Of a stretch of DNA of 64,000 nt, positions 22,101 to 34,579 are shown in pieces. Each line of letters opens with the position of its first letter. Position 1 is the stretch's first letter. The DNA lies in assembly GCA_000934455.1 (NCBI GenBank), contig KN886798.1, positions 37,460 to 101,459 of the forward strand, read 5' to 3'. Source of the DNA: Apostichopus parvimensis. Taxonomy: Eukaryota > Echinodermata > Holothuroidea > Aspidochirotida > Stichopodidae. The translations under genes and the position numbers were made by a program. Under the pieces are notes generated by a model, which had not been told where the DNA came from, made no database searches, and worked only from the letters and a program-made list of their open reading frames with translations.

Positions 22101-25100
22101 GTGTTGCTAAGCTTTTGCCTCAGTGTTATGCTTTCATTTCTTCCAGTATAGATAACATTTCATCAAGATTTTATTGACCATGCCATGAAGTCTAATAGGC
22201 ACATTCCACTATCTGATTTGTAGCAGCTCATCATTAATCGTTTCAAGACACTAATCTCTCATTAGGTTTAAGTGTAAGACATCATGAATCTAAGTATTGA
22301 GACATCCATGGATCACAACATTCCAGTAGCTTTTCCTCCCTAGTTGCATACATCTCGTTCAAAAGTTTACCACTAGATTAGAATATCCCGGGACAGAATA
22401 TTCTGAGGGAATATTCTGTGTTGCCTCACAGTCAAACGTCCCGTTTATTGCCTAATTACAAACAAATGTTAAATTCTTTCCGTCATCGGGGAACTTACAA
22501 GATAATTATTTTCATAACACTATGAACATCAGAGCCATTGCTCACATTCTAATATAAAAGCTCCATGATATCGTTATGATGCCATTTTCTTACTTTAAGC
22601 ACATAAAGTTAAATTTGTAAAAGAATAGTCCAGGCGCTGTGAGAGGGGAAGAACTCGGGAAGGGGGAGGGGGGGGGGGGGGTAGATTAGGTTAAGGGATA
22701 ACGAACCATAGGCTCTTTATGCACAGTGGCAAGTATTTTAGGTGTTATCCATCACCGTTTTTTATATTACACCACTCTTAATGTTAGTCTACGTGGCCAT
22801 TTAATAATATGTTACGGTTATCTATATATAGATTCAGTTGAGGGTCCGCCTCCTAAGCCACAACCACCAATCCCACCAACTGATGGTCCATTACCGGGTG
22901 CGACGTACATCAGATGGGGCAGAACAACTTGTCCTACTCATGATAGGCAAATTTATGATGGTAAGACATCCCCTTTGGGGAAGACTAGGTAATGTGTTTT
23001 AAATTTCTGCGTTGTTTATTTCACCCATTCGACCTGCACCTCATATTCCCACACATACACCTTGAAGACCATATTCGTACAAGAGTTAGCATGTAAATGC
23101 AAACACCGGCGAGGAATGTTGTTACGAGTTGTCAACGGCAATATTCATATCCCCTCACCCCCCTCCCCTTCATATTCAGAAAGTGTGATGTAATCAGTTG
23201 TGGCAGGCAAGTGACAATATTCTCCTCACTCTTCACGGCAAGATGGCATGACTGTTTGAGTGACAATAGCTTGAATGATTGATTAGAGATCTTTAGTTAA
23301 CGTAAGGAAATGTCAAAGGTCATGAGGTCAGTGAAGTTCAAGGTTCATATACTTCAAACTTGGAGGGCTATACGAAAATTAAATTGTATTCAGACTGATA
23401 ACATCATATTGGTCATATACCGAGCTTTTGAGATGTGATCTGACACAACATGGATTGCCAACTTGTTGTACTTGAAAATCACTAAAAGGGAACAAAAATA
23501 TCTGAATATGCTACAGCTTGTGGGGTCACCCTGCAACTCCTCCACCCCCCCTCCCCCAGTAAACATCAACAGGAATGTTAGATACATTCATTCCAAACAA
23601 ATTTCAAGAATAATTCGGTTATTTCTGTTGACACCATTTGATTAAATATTTATGCTTACATATCTCTAAGAGGGAACAAAACATATCAGAAATTGCTTCA
23701 GCGCCTTCGACCCAACGCGGTTTTGTCACCTTTTCGGCACCCTGCACTATAGCCAGTAACAATGCATCCCTTCAGAATAACTTCTTACAACACTGATAAT
23801 ACATTATTAAGAGAGTTAAAGACCAATGTTTGAATTGCTCTCCTTCCCCTTTGATCCCTCACATGTGAATTATATAAAAGCCTCTGTCAGTCCGGGTCAC
23901 TTTAGTATCTAAAAAGCGTATATTATGGTAACTTTCCTATGTCAACTGATTTTTCCATATAGTCTGCGGGGAGGGGTATATGGGCGGAGGGATGACATTC
24001 AGAAGTGAGAAACGGAGATATAGTGCTTCACTCATAATCTGGACTCGCAGGTGGCACTGAGACTCGGACATGGCTCCGATCTGCTAGACTCGACTACAGC
24101 CCTGGAAAATAATTTTATGACCAAAGAAGATCATTATCATATTTTCTGGCAGAAAATATGTTATTGTCGTCAAAATCAAAAGCTACTTAGGAGATATTTC
24201 AAATATCATTAGCGTATGTTAAATTACTGATATCAGAGGATTTATTAGAACTGGATAACTGGGCCGCCACTCAGATAAATGACCATGGCGAAACCATATT
24301 GTTCCTTTCACGAAAAAATTACATGTCTAAGTCGGAAGGGAATTGAAACAAGTTGCCTCAGTGACACAAATCCTTGGTGGTACCAATTAAGTTTGCCCTT
24401 CTACCTTTATTACTTCTAATTTTCTATTTAATAAAACAGCATTGATGTATACGTATTACTTTTCTTCCTTACAGGTGTAATGGCTTCAAGCCATTACGCT
24501 CACAAAGGATCTGGCAGTAATTTTCTCTGTCTGCCGATGCATCCCATATTGAGCCCAAAATCTGACCATCATCGCCGTTCGGATTTAGAAACCCGCGGAT
24601 GGCCAAGTCCCGCTGCACGCCCTTCTGTCATCAATGCACCTATTTATGGAACGGAATACAATGAAGTTCTTCCGAATAGTCCGAACATTCTGAACTCTGA
24701 AGCACCATGTGCCGTTTGTCAGGCAACCGGACGACAGAGTCTTGTGGTGATTCCGGGATCTGTTGAGTGCTTTGGCGAAGGTGGGTGCTTCTCCCTCCCC
24801 CCTTCTCGGTCTTTTCCATTGTTTTCGTGAAGTAAATTTAGAAGCCAGCAATGGCCACAATAAGTGTCTTTTATATGGATTATTGGAAATTTATGTCGCA
24901 GTTTCGTCTACCTTCCAGAAAATACTTAATATGTTCGATAATTTCCCATACTTGTTTGACTTCTTTACAAGGATTATTGATTTTGGTAGGAAGGCATGTG
25001 ATGGATAACATGCTCTTTTTCTCTTTGTACTTTACATTGCCATTGTGCTTATTATTCTTTAAACTTGAACATGTTTTACTTTTGTTGTTTCATTTGTCCT

Positions 25101-26568
25101 TGTCCGCATGTCCCTGCCTGTAATTTCTCTTACAAGTGTCCATGTTATCACCCGATTACTCGCTCATGTCATTGTTATTGGCTTAATACGTGTTATTGAC
25201 CATACCCATATTATTGAGCATGCCATTGTTATTGAACATGTCCTTGTTATTGAACATGTACTTGTTAATGAGCATGTACTAGTTGCTGATCATGTACTTG
25301 GTATTGACCATTTACTTGATATTGACCATTTACTTGGTATTGACCATGTACGTGTTATAGACCGTTTACTTGTTACTGACCATGCACTTGTTATTGACCA
25401 CGTATTTGTTATTGGCCATGAATTTGTTATTGACCATCTATAGTTATTCACCATGTCCTTTCTATTGACCGTGTACTTGTAATTGACCATGTATTTGTTA
25501 TTGACCACGTACTTGTTATTGATCATGTACTTGTTATTGACCACGTACTTGTGATTGGCAATGTACTAGTTATTGACCGTGTACTTGTTATTGACCATGT
25601 ATTTGTTATTGACCATGTATATACTTATTATTGATCAAGTACTTGTTATTGAACATGTGCTTGTTATTGACCATGTATTTGTTATTGACCGTGTACAGGT
25701 TATTGACCATGTATTTGTTATTGACAGTGTATTTGTTATTTGACCGTGTACCTGTTATTGACCATGTCCCTTTTATTGACCGTGTACTTGTTATTGACCA
25801 CGTACTTGTTATTGACCGTGAACTTGTTATTGACGGTGTACTCGTTATTGAGCGTGTTCTTCTTATTGACCATTTACTTGTTATTGTCCATGCTGCCTAC
25901 TTGTTATTGACAATGTCATTGCTGTTGACCATGCAATTTTTATTGACCATGTACTTATGTATTGATCATGTACTTGTTTATTGACCATGTACTTGATATT
26001 GACCATGTCCTTGGTATTGACTTTGTCCTTGTTATTGAGCATGTACTTGTTATTGACCGTGTACTTGTTATTGACCATGTAATTTTGATTGACTGTGTCC
26101 TTTTTATTGACCATATCCTTGTTATTGATCATGCCCTTGTTTTTTGTATGTCTTTGCTCTAGCTTGCCTGCATGACTACAAAGGTTACGATTTTATCGAA
26201 ACATAAAATGACTGTGGTAACTGAGGTCAAATGTAGTATTGAACGCTGATAAATGTAAAAATTCTTCACCACTCGACCACTCGACCACTGACTTAGACGT
26301 GCATTTTCTTAACATGATATTTTCGTATTGATTTGTAGGATGGACTCTTGAGTATCGGGGATACATGATGTCATCTCTCTATACTGCTTACAAATCTGAA
26401 TTCGTTTGCGTCGATGACCACGCAGAGGGAATTCATCGTAGCGGAGCGAACAATGATGAGTCGACAATTGTTCCAGTACACGTTAAATGTAGTGCAAGCG
26501 GTGGAGGTCTCCCGTGTGCTCCTTACGCTGATGGCCAAGACTTACCTTGCGTTGTGTGTACCCAGTAA
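16107..26568 (+). CDS. Short-chain collagen C4-like secreted protein, six exons
   Basis: Exons 16107-16190, 19569-19611, 21616-21759, 22832-22960, 24475-24780 and 26339-26568 join with matching phases (0,1,1,1,1) into 936 nt, 311 residues, TAA at 26566. Residues 1-22 are a signal peptide (basic Lys2, hydrophobic core FVLAVCLLVSVDLA). Exon 3 carries a very short collagen run of about seven Gly-X-Y triplets (GDPGPRGAPGSQGFPGRDG). Exon 4 adds a Pro-rich linker and YIRWGRTTCP. Exons 5-6 form the Cys-rich C-terminal domain with LCLP, YGTEYNE, APCAVCQATGR, WTLEYRGYMMSS, FVCVD and GGGLPCAPY...CVVCTQ. This is the architecture of the sponge-type short-chain (spongin) collagen C4-like family, expanded in echinoderms and cnidarians. 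It is probably an extracellular matrix or mucus protein; the exact role is unknown. Introns hold repeat A, a LINE with a nested MITE, and a minisatellite. The start is fixed by the signal peptide. Confidence 0.9.
18295..18490 (-). repeat. Dispersed repeat A, copy 1
   Basis: About 190 bp that align with 28018-28195. Shared blocks include GACGATGATCACAC, GGGACTGGGGTTGAGAG, GGATCAG and GGGTGACTTTTCT. Minus-strand translations of both copies share FRKVTQERT and DPLSTPVP, but this comes from the repeat and is not evidence of a gene. It lies in intron 1 of the collagen gene. Class unknown. Confidence 0.7.
19790..21290 (+). mobile_element. LINE reverse transcriptase fragment in collagen intron 2
   Basis: An open frame of 232 residues (19847-20545) encodes the middle of a LINE RT: WLGNRKQRMTFK, VTSGVPQESVLGHLLFCAYI (RT motif 4 region) and KFADNNKLY at the catalytic site. 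It ends with the LVRPHLEYAGQAWNPY and IQRRDTRM thumb signatures. The catalytic FADD is FADN here, so it would be inactive. Further tail sequence follows to about 21290 with stops (TRGHCLKIQKLK, FKNALDKHF). A hAT MITE sits at 20650-21028; removing it with one target copy restores NGSC-TRGHCLKIQKLK. Confidence 0.85.
20650..21028 (+). mobile_element. hAT-type MITE, copy 2, nested in a LINE
   Basis: 379 bp with ends CATAGGCATAGGAGG and GGCTCCTACGCCTATG, inverted with one mismatch. It is flanked by perfect 8-bp duplications ACCAGAGG (20642-20649 and 21029-21036). G-rich and C-rich homopolymers lie just inside the two ends. The body is shared with copies at 12221 and 55797. There is no transposase, so it was moved by an autonomous hAT element elsewhere. 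Confidence 0.92.
25135..26155 (+). repeat. 18-bp minisatellite in collagen intron 5
   Basis: Roughly 57 head-to-tail units of TTGTTATTGACCATGTAC with scattered substitutions and a few indels fill about 1 kb of the 1558-bp intron between exons 5 and 6. Because 18 is divisible by three, several frames stay open on both strands (for example a six-residue VIDHVL repeat). These frames are a by-product and cross no splice site. Confidence 0.95.
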
Positions 26569-26809
26569 TGAAACACTGGCATTAACCACAGTACAAAAAG
26601 CGAACACAACACATATTTGACTTCATAATTGATATTTCAGTGATATTCAATGTTCATTTTTTCTTTCTTACCTATAGACGAATTAGCATTTAACAATGAT
26701 TGCGTTTTACTGCCGCATAACCAGTGATCGATGGTTAGGTAAATTACACGATGGATTTCGAGAAATAAGAGCGACAAAGTGAGCTTCATCTGGGTTCACT
26801 TAAAACTCA

Positions 26810-26843
26810 AATAAAATGGGTTTTTGTTTTCTTTGGAAATAAA
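26810..26843 (+). promoter_or_regulatory. Likely polyadenylation signals of the collagen gene
   Basis: AATAAA occurs at 26810-26815 and again at 26838-26843, about 240-275 bp past the stop codon, in AT-rich sequence. Position suggests they end the collagen transcript. Confidence 0.5.
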
Positions 26844-26849
26844 AGCACA

Positions 26850-28015
26850 ATCAGATAAGCTAGCACACATGTAGTAGAACTTGCATTTCCATTCGGTGAA
26901 GGGCTCATATTGAACTATACTAATAAATAAAGAACGGAGCATGATATTTGTCTCCTCTAGCTTTTCTGAAACCGACGACGGTGACTGTCTGAGGACGGTT
27001 TGAAGAAAAAAACAAGCAATAGTGGGCAGCGACTGGTTTACAATTACGGCTACAGTACTCGCAGGCGTATAAGAGTTAACAGAGACAGCCAGTAGCAGCG
27101 GCGAATTAGATATAGGAGGCTGAAATTTTATGGAAACAGCCAGATGCGATTGAAGGATCTTGTGGAGGAGGGGGCATTCCCGCCCTCCCTCGTGACCGGG
27201 TTTGCGTTACTTTGACCAAACAGCGCAGTACAAAAACATAACTGGATCTATCCACTTGTACAAATAACGAATCGTAAACGAATTACATTTTTAAGTCTTC
27301 TATTTTGCTCATTTGGAACCCATGAAAGGGGTTTTCTTATATAATCGTCCCTGGTCCTACCGAGGGGATACCATTACACGATGCTTTTTCGGAGACCTTA
27401 CGTTTCCTTGAGGAGGTCGAGTTTGATTTCCCAGATTGCAAGAAAATATGCTACCAAAGTTGATTTTGCAGCAAATTATATTAATGAAAGCAAATGAGCC
27501 TCACGGACGTACCTCAAGTAAGAGTAAATTAATGTCCATATGCTTAATGTCTTTTCGTCGTTATATAGTCATCAATAATTGAATGCTTGATTCGTGTTAC
27601 CGGAAGCCGATTAAAGCGCTAAACGTTCACTGTGATTCTCGACTGCTCATATATATATATAGTGTTCACATCTTGTCGTACAGGTTTGAGAAGTATGAAA
27701 GCATATGGACCACTTGAATGGCATTAATCTCTATTGTTATAAACTTAATTCAAATAAGGCATATATGTGGTTCGTCATTGAGTATCGATAAAGTCCATTA
27801 GTGAGTTACGTGTTCAACATAACGGGGACTACTTGGTATTCCAGAAATGGCAGTTATCTTCATCTGTTCATTGTTCATCAGAATGCAGTTCATAGACTTA
27901 TAAAACAAATAGAATAAAGAACAAGGAATCAGATAACATTCTTCCGCGATCAAACTAGTTTTATCCTGAGACGTGTACAACTATCAGATCGACCAAAGAG
28001 TTGAAGACATTCCCG
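26850..28015. other. Intergenic, nothing recognised
   Basis: No splice-supported exon or known repeat was seen. A short (AT)n run lies near 27648-27660. The open frames are short and featureless. Confidence 0.5.
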
Positions 28016-28017
28016 GA

Positions 28018-28195
28018 GATCATGTGTAATATCTGTTCCCTTTCGAGGGGAATGGTGATGTACACATGACGATGATCACACTGTCACAGTCTCGATGCAA
28101 GGGGACTGGGGTTGAGAGCGGATCAGACGTTCGGTGGTTTGGTTTTCGTGCACAGGTTCTTTCCTGGGTGACTTTTCTGAAAAGGTATGCCCGGT
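28018..28195 (-). repeat. Dispersed repeat A, copy 2
   Basis: Same orientation as the copy at 18295-18490 and alignable over its length, with GGGACTGGGGTTGAGAG identical in both. Roughly 20-30% of positions differ by eye, so the insertions are not recent. Confidence 0.7.
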
Positions 28196-29394
28196 AATCA
28201 ATCATGGGAGAATGATCGACGATAGATTTTGCTGTAACGTTATAACTCAATTAAATAATTAAATAATGAATAAGGCAGAATTTTAGTTTTGATGTGTTAT
28301 AATACCCCCCCCCCCCCCAAAAAAAAAAAACATACATTTTTGAGTCCAATCATGTTTCTGTAGCTATTCCAGTATTTTTCAAGATATGTTTCGTTAAAGA
28401 TACTTATTTCTGGAATATTCGTTTAGGCTAACTTGATGGTGGCGTCGGCTCTTCATTGTAGTTCTTATAGTTAATGTTAATCCGTTGGTTTTGAGGTCAA
28501 CCAGAATACGTTCGTTAAACATATAAGCAACAGAGCACCCTTGGAAGGCATTCAACACCATTTGTCCTTAATAAATTTGTAATAATTATAAACATGTCAT
28601 TTGAGACCATATATATAATCTTAATTTTTCCCATTTAGTTTGGTAGTGCAACTGAGGAACTAGTCCGATGGGCTGTGTACTAAACTAAAAGGTCCATTCA
28701 CTTTAACTAGTGAACCTCAACTGTTTAAAGGGTCATTCCAAAACAAACAAAAAATAAGTAATTGTGTTATAGGAATACAACCCTAGCTAGACTGAGAGCA
28801 GTGGTTTTTATCGGTCCACGGCATATCAAAGTTAATTTTGTTCCTGAAGTTATCAAAACACAATACGGGTATTTTTTTGTGAACCTCAAACAAGGTTCTT
28901 AAGAATCACTGTTTCCAAAACTACCTACTATCCGGTATGAGAATTTGCTACAACACTGTGGCTTAGAATGGGACCATATTGACAATTTGGTTTTCTTGCA
29001 AAAGTGATATAGATTGAATTATATGTATATTAACATTTTATCTCATGGTCTTGCTGGCTTGTATGTCTCTGGCATTGCAACGAATATAATGCTTGTTTTG
29101 GTGTAGGTAGTGTAAATCTTTGCCAACACATTTATGTCAAACAATGAGTTTAATTAAGTTCCTGCAAACCCTTGTGAACCGCATGACTGTTTGAATGTTT
29201 TGCTTGGCTTACCACAAATAACCCATTACAATAAAATTCATTCACCTTCAGAGTGACAAGAAAAACAACGGCTTTTAAGGAATTCGATGGCGCTAGTTTA
29301 AAACAGGGTGTTTTGTAATATAAAATAATTATATGGCTCTTAAAAGCATCCGTACATTCACTTTTAGGAGAATAGCGCCTCATCAGGCCACGTA

Positions 29395-29695
29395 TTCAGT
29401 GGACGGTGGCTGCAAGCATGCCGGTCGCAGAGAGGTCTCGCCCTCTGGCCAAAGGCAAGGATTCACGCACGCCACCTAGAACGCTTCTGGTCGATTTGAC
29501 CGACCCTCTGCGCATCCTCCCGGGTTCTTTTGCGACAACAAGGGAGACATGGTACGGGATCCTAGGCCACAAAAAGCACCATGTCACAGCGAGAGGTATT
29601 ATCGCCAGAGGCCTGTCTTGAACCCTAGCCACGATTTACACGACCGACGAGGAATGAGTCTTTCGTCACCCTCTATAGCATCGGCCACCACATCA
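29395..29695. repeat. GC-rich island, probably an interspersed repeat
   Basis: About 300 bp clearly richer in G+C than the neighbours. Both strands have open frames (29406-29621 + and 29396-29632 -) but neither resembles a known protein. The minus strand ends in GCTAGGGTTCAAGACAGG, a weak B-box-like motif, so a SINE-type origin is possible. A fragment of foreign or coding origin cannot be excluded. Confidence 0.35.
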
Positions 29696-29767
29696 GCTAG
29701 TAAATTATATGGTTGAATTAATATATGAAGACTTCAGCGTGGACTGATGAAAGAGCAAAATAACTTT

Positions 29768-29850
29768 TAAACTGTATAATCATTGATGGAGTCGAACTCA
29801 GTTCATCAGGGTTACCGGTCCACTGCTCTACCCTCTGAGCCATTTTGACG
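29768..29850 (-). repeat. tRNA-derived sequence (SINE head or tRNA pseudogene)
   Basis: The minus strand reads ATGGCTCAGAGGGTAGAGC (A-box) and, at the right distance, GAGTTCGACTCC (B-box). The anticodon arm lacks the expected U33. The acceptor stem does not pair well, so it is not a working tRNA gene. Confidence 0.5.
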
Positions 29851-29899
29851 AGTTAACTTTCTACGAGCTTAAATTAGTATAGTTGGTTTGATACAATCT

Positions 29900-32800
29900 A
29901 TTGGTAACAGTGAACTACACTGCCTTCAACGAAATCTCTATTCATCCTGTTTTACTCTCATTAGAACAACGGATCTGAATATATTTATTAACAAAAAGCT
30001 CACGCTTGTCTTTGTTTACATTGCAGCAAGCAGTAAGAATGTCGTTTCCATTCAAAACGTAGATGAACAATAGGCTTATGCCCCGATACAATCGATGACT
30101 TCGAATCAAGCAGTAAAAGACAAACGGATTCCGTGAAATCTTCTTATTCACAAAAGGTTGCTTAAGATCATGCTCGCAAGAGAGGTCTTACTGTAAGTTG
30201 TGTTCTTTTACAACTATATTCTATGCAGACGATCATGACTGGAGTAAGCCTGAAATTTCAACAAACAATACCTATTCACAATTCAGTACCGTTTTGAATG
30301 AGGAAGGGACAATGCTTATTAAGTCAAACACGTTAACTTCATGTGACTAATCTTATTTAGGGATCTGAATGGCTGGAAATAGAACGGTTATTCAGAACCC
30401 GAAACAGGATTCAAAGGGTTTTGAGTTTATGCAAGTAGATTTGGGAAACACGGGGATCGGAATTCGTCAACTACAAGACTTTGTTTAGTCCGCAGTGACT
30501 TGATGTGCTTATTGATCCTCTGAAATTGCGGCATTTGCGTGGATAGGTCCCCCCTCCCCGCCCCCAAATGACTGTGTTCCACACATATACAGAAGTGTGT
30601 ATTTAGCTTAATACAAAATATTAGAATCATCTTTATAAATATCAAATTTTGATCTATTAGCAGCCAACTTGATCACGTCGTTTACAATTGTTGCATTTTG
30701 AAAGACTGAATGGTAATGAGGAAGGGACGGTGACGAGGACGGGGTTTGGATGTTTTTATAGCTTTTATATGTGCAATACAAGTCAACACTATGACATGGT
30801 CGACTACATCAACAGCTATAATCACTCATATTAAACATAAGTTATAGGAGGCAATAGCATCCTTTTCATGGTCACACTACCCTCCCTTCACCGCCGCCCT
30901 CCTTCCCATACCATTTGCCGGTACGTTACTGAACCATGAACTATAGATCTCTATGACGATGTAATATACATTTGCATAAGTTTCCGATTAACAGAATAAA
31001 GATAAAGTTTCCTCCTTCTTCTGCCGATTTGAAAAGAGGTATTTGAATCGCCTCTCATATAGAGTATGTGTTTGAAAATTAATCCAAAACGCATACAAAA
31101 CTCTGCTCTACTTTCACTTCATCACCTGACCAAATTGTTCATGCAACTTATTTAATCTTGAAAAAAAAAACACATCATGTTACAAAGTATTCTTTGAGCT
31201 GTTGTAAGTCTGAATCAAAAGGAAGGAATAAACCAGTTAGAACATGTGAACTATAGAAACATTCTTTGCATTTCCTTTCAAGTCATTGGAGGATTAGAGA
31301 TTACGTTGATCCAACAATTATACTCCATGAAATGGGAGGAATGCTAAAAGGGAAATCATTCTTGTAAGAAATTCCAACTAAAAATAAACACTCTATGCAA
31401 TCATAAAAGAGCTTAACATGCTGCTTGATTCTTTCTATGGATTTAAAATTAACGACATTAGATAGAAAGAAAGTGAATAATACAACCGTGGCCCACGTCT
31501 TTTTCAATCTTTCAATCGCATGAACTACGATTGGCAGAGGCTCACTAGTAGGGGATTCTCCCTAGCAGGGATTCTCCTATTGTGCGAATGAGTGAGGGGT
31601 AAACTAATGTGCGTAACCATGGTATTAGGAACTGGTATTACCATTGGGTAACAAGCAAATGTGTCACGCTCACTTCAATGCATGATAAGCAATTATTGGC
31701 TTGTTATCAACTTGAATCGTATTATTGTTCCAAATTAGTTGACAAAGAAATAGAGAATTCTTGTAGCTAAGATTACAATTGAAATTTAACAGATAGTAGT
31801 ATACTTTGCATATGTAAGACATGCTCCTGCCAGAAAGAATTCAAATCACCGAAATATTTATCCTAACACACCGACACACACTCAGACAACACACGCACAC
31901 AAACTATTTGTGTATAACGAATTTAATGTTCTTTTTTGTTTACTGTTTGAATGGGAAAATCTTTGATAATATTACCGTCTCGTTTCAATCTGCCAGACGT
32001 TTCACTGAGTGACGTCACGCATTAAATTGTTATCAGATACCTCATTTTTTTGAGTATACCTTTCAATGTGTTTCTGTCAGGATGTTTAGAATTCAACGCA
32101 AAAATAAATGCAGTTTTCACATTACCACGTGTGCTTGAACAATCTGATATAAATTTTACCAGAAAATTTCACTTTCTGTCAAAGCCGACATAATTTGTAG
32201 ATAAACAAACTTTTATGATCAGTAAATCAGTTTTCATATCTGGGCTTAATTTGACATAATTTCGTTACGTGACTAACTAAAGAGTTTAAATAGGGTTTTA
32301 TCAAGTAACACCAAGACTCGGGTCTCCGACTCTCTCCTTTGTACCCCTCATTCCCAATACACACCTTCTCCAGAAACTGGCATAATACGACAATATGGTT
32401 TAATGTCTTGTTAATGATTTTAATGATCTGATGCTGTATTCTTTGGACACACCCGAAGCTGCAAAAACCGGTTACTGGGAGATGGAATGTAGGATAACAG
32501 ACGCAATCAAACATTTCTCAGTAAGAAATATCGACAGTAACTCATTTAATTAATCCTTATTATTCCTCGGTCAGCAATACGTGTAAGGTCAGCTAAACGT
32601 AGTCAGGGGAATCAACACCAAGCAAAGGAAGAACTCGAAAAGCAAAAAAGAAAGAAAGAAAGAAAAGAAAACAGTTCAATCAAATTTATGTGAAAAGACG
32701 TCCAATTGTCAAATCTAGATATGATATAAACGGTATAACAAAGCAAAAAGAAGAAGAAATATCCAGTCGAATGTATGAAGAAAAGAACGTCGACAAGAAT

Positions 32801-33050
32801 GTATTAATTACCATCATTAGGCTCCGTACGACAAGCTTTAATCAACTCACGTGTGAAGTAAACAGTTGCTCAAGTCGTGTAGCTTCTGCTGAAGTATGAT
32901 TTGTTTTCTTGTGAATAAGAAATAATTGTGAAAAGAAGTACCTTGTTAAAAGTGCCAGATTGTCAGTAATTACAGTCTCATTTATTCAAGTTTTTTTGTC
33001 AAAATAAAATACAACTGTTAGCAAACTGCTTATCCACGAAAGAGCCTGTG
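29900..33050. other. Intergenic, no gene seen
   Basis: AT-rich DNA with short featureless frames, a GAAA microsatellite near 32645-32675 and a C-rich run near 30550. I found no exon supported by splice sites and no recognised repeat family. Confidence 0.5.
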
Positions 33051-33075
33051 TAAGTTAATGTGTAAAAGAAAGTTG

Positions 33076-33115
33076 GCCTGACGTTTCGATCCTAGCAGGA
33101 TTTTCTTCAGAGGCT
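33076..33115 (-). ncRNA. Hammerhead-like motif, probably from a Penelope-like element
   Basis: On the minus strand, GCCT precedes CTGAAGA. A stem-loop follows (ATCC/GGAT around TGCTA), then GAAA, then CGTC and AGGC, which pairs with the first GCCT. CTGANGA and GAAA in this order around a short hairpin are the conserved core of hammerhead ribozymes. A near-absent helix III, here the self-complementary ACGT, is described for those of Penelope-like retroelements. No protein part of such an element is visible here. Self-cleavage is inferred, not shown. Confidence 0.45.
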
Positions 33116-33559
33116 AATTGACAAGTAACAGTAACAGTAACAGAAAAGGGCAATAACAGTTATTGTAATACCAAGATGACACAGTCAAAAACCTTCACCA
33201 TCAGATAGATTCCTCTTGCCTTTGACAAGGTACATAGAGAAAGGAAAAGACTTCAATTGGGTAAGATGGGGAATGATAATCCAGCATTGCTATTCAAAAT
33301 GGGCAATTGCTATGGAAGCTCAAATATATATAGCAGTTTGATTTACTGGTGTTTCCGGCTGAGGACAGGATTTCTTTTGAATATATCCATCCGGGAGAGA
33401 ATTTTATCTCTTTTTTTTGTGTTTTTCTTTCTTTCCTGTACTTGTCAACGGGCCCAGGGCGGCCGCCCCGGCTACATTGGAGTAGTTATACGCGCATGGA
33501 GGGCGCAACCACGTTTTTGGTTTCGATAATAATCGTTACCTATGTATAATCATGCAGGC

Positions 33560-34270
33560 CAATGATTGCGTGTGGGTGCGTGTGTGTCAGCATGTGGCTC
33601 TTTCTTGTAAACACGACTTCTCAATAATTGAAACTTGCATTAAACTCATACTTTACATGTGGGTAACCGATATTGGTTACAAGATATCTATGTTTTGGTG
33701 GAGGTTAAATTTTATTTGAGGTCACCAGAGGTCAAACTGTAAAAACAATTAAACTGCTTTTAAACACGATATCTTAGGAAGGGTAAATTGGAGGAATTTC
33801 ATACTCGGTATGTAGATGGCTCATATTGTGAAGAAGATCCCTATTATATTGGACGTATGTCAAAGGTCATTTGAGGTCAGCAGAGGTGACAGTCTGAAAA
33901 TATTTTTAAAAATATTTTTAAAAGTCAAATGATGTTGATGTAAAACTTAGCTTGTAGATTGGCCTTGGCGAGAACAAAGTCGCTGTGGAATTTCATACAG
34001 GTCAAATTTGCTTTGAGGTCAAAAGAGGTAATTTTCTGAAAACCCATTCTACGGTATACCTAAGATAGACCATACTTTCAAATTTATGCAAACAAATTTA
34101 TGCTGAGGTGATGGTCGGTGTGTATGTATGGGATGTTGGTTATTAAATATAACATTTAGGGAGCTTGTACTTGGTAGGTCAATGACCCATATCACTAAAA
34201 GAACCCGTTTGTTTTTGGTGAAGGTCAAAACTCATTTGGGGTCAACAAAGCCCTACAATACCCTACACAC
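33560..34270 (+). repeat. DR1-bearing tandem element E, copy 1 (divergent)
   Basis: It opens with a GTGTGTG-rich lead and TTGTAAACACGA. It then repeats a monomer of about 135-140 bp containing TTCATACT(C/T)GGTATGTAGAT and GAGGTCA..AGAGGTCA. It shares these blocks with copies near 42470, 46475, 47265 (inverse) and 61800 (inverse). It is non-coding. Confidence 0.65.
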
Positions 34271-34579
34271 ATGATATATCCAGAACTCTGAATTTGAATT
34301 CAAAGCCCTTCAAAAATATCTCCAATGGGCAAGGAATCACCAAATCTTTGACTTTCTGGTTTATTATTTGCTCATTACTAGGCTGCTCATTGCCCTTTTG
34401 TAAATGATGTACTCATCCTTTTAGAATAGTGAATAAAAAACATTAGCCCAGCCGCACGGCTAGTATATGAGCAGTGATGTAAGATATTTGAATAACTAAC
34501 TACTGAAGTTCAGCAGGCTGATTCGAAATATAAAACCAACGGAGAACAATCTGCTGAAGTAAGTGGTGCTCCCGCACCC

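Noticed and set aside
25108-26162. VIDHVL-type repeat protein on either strand
   Set aside because: The 18-bp minisatellite keeps all frames in register; it sits wholly inside an intron.
29396-29632. Open frames on both strands of the GC-rich island
   Set aside because: High GC removes stops from several frames; no protein motif is visible on either strand.
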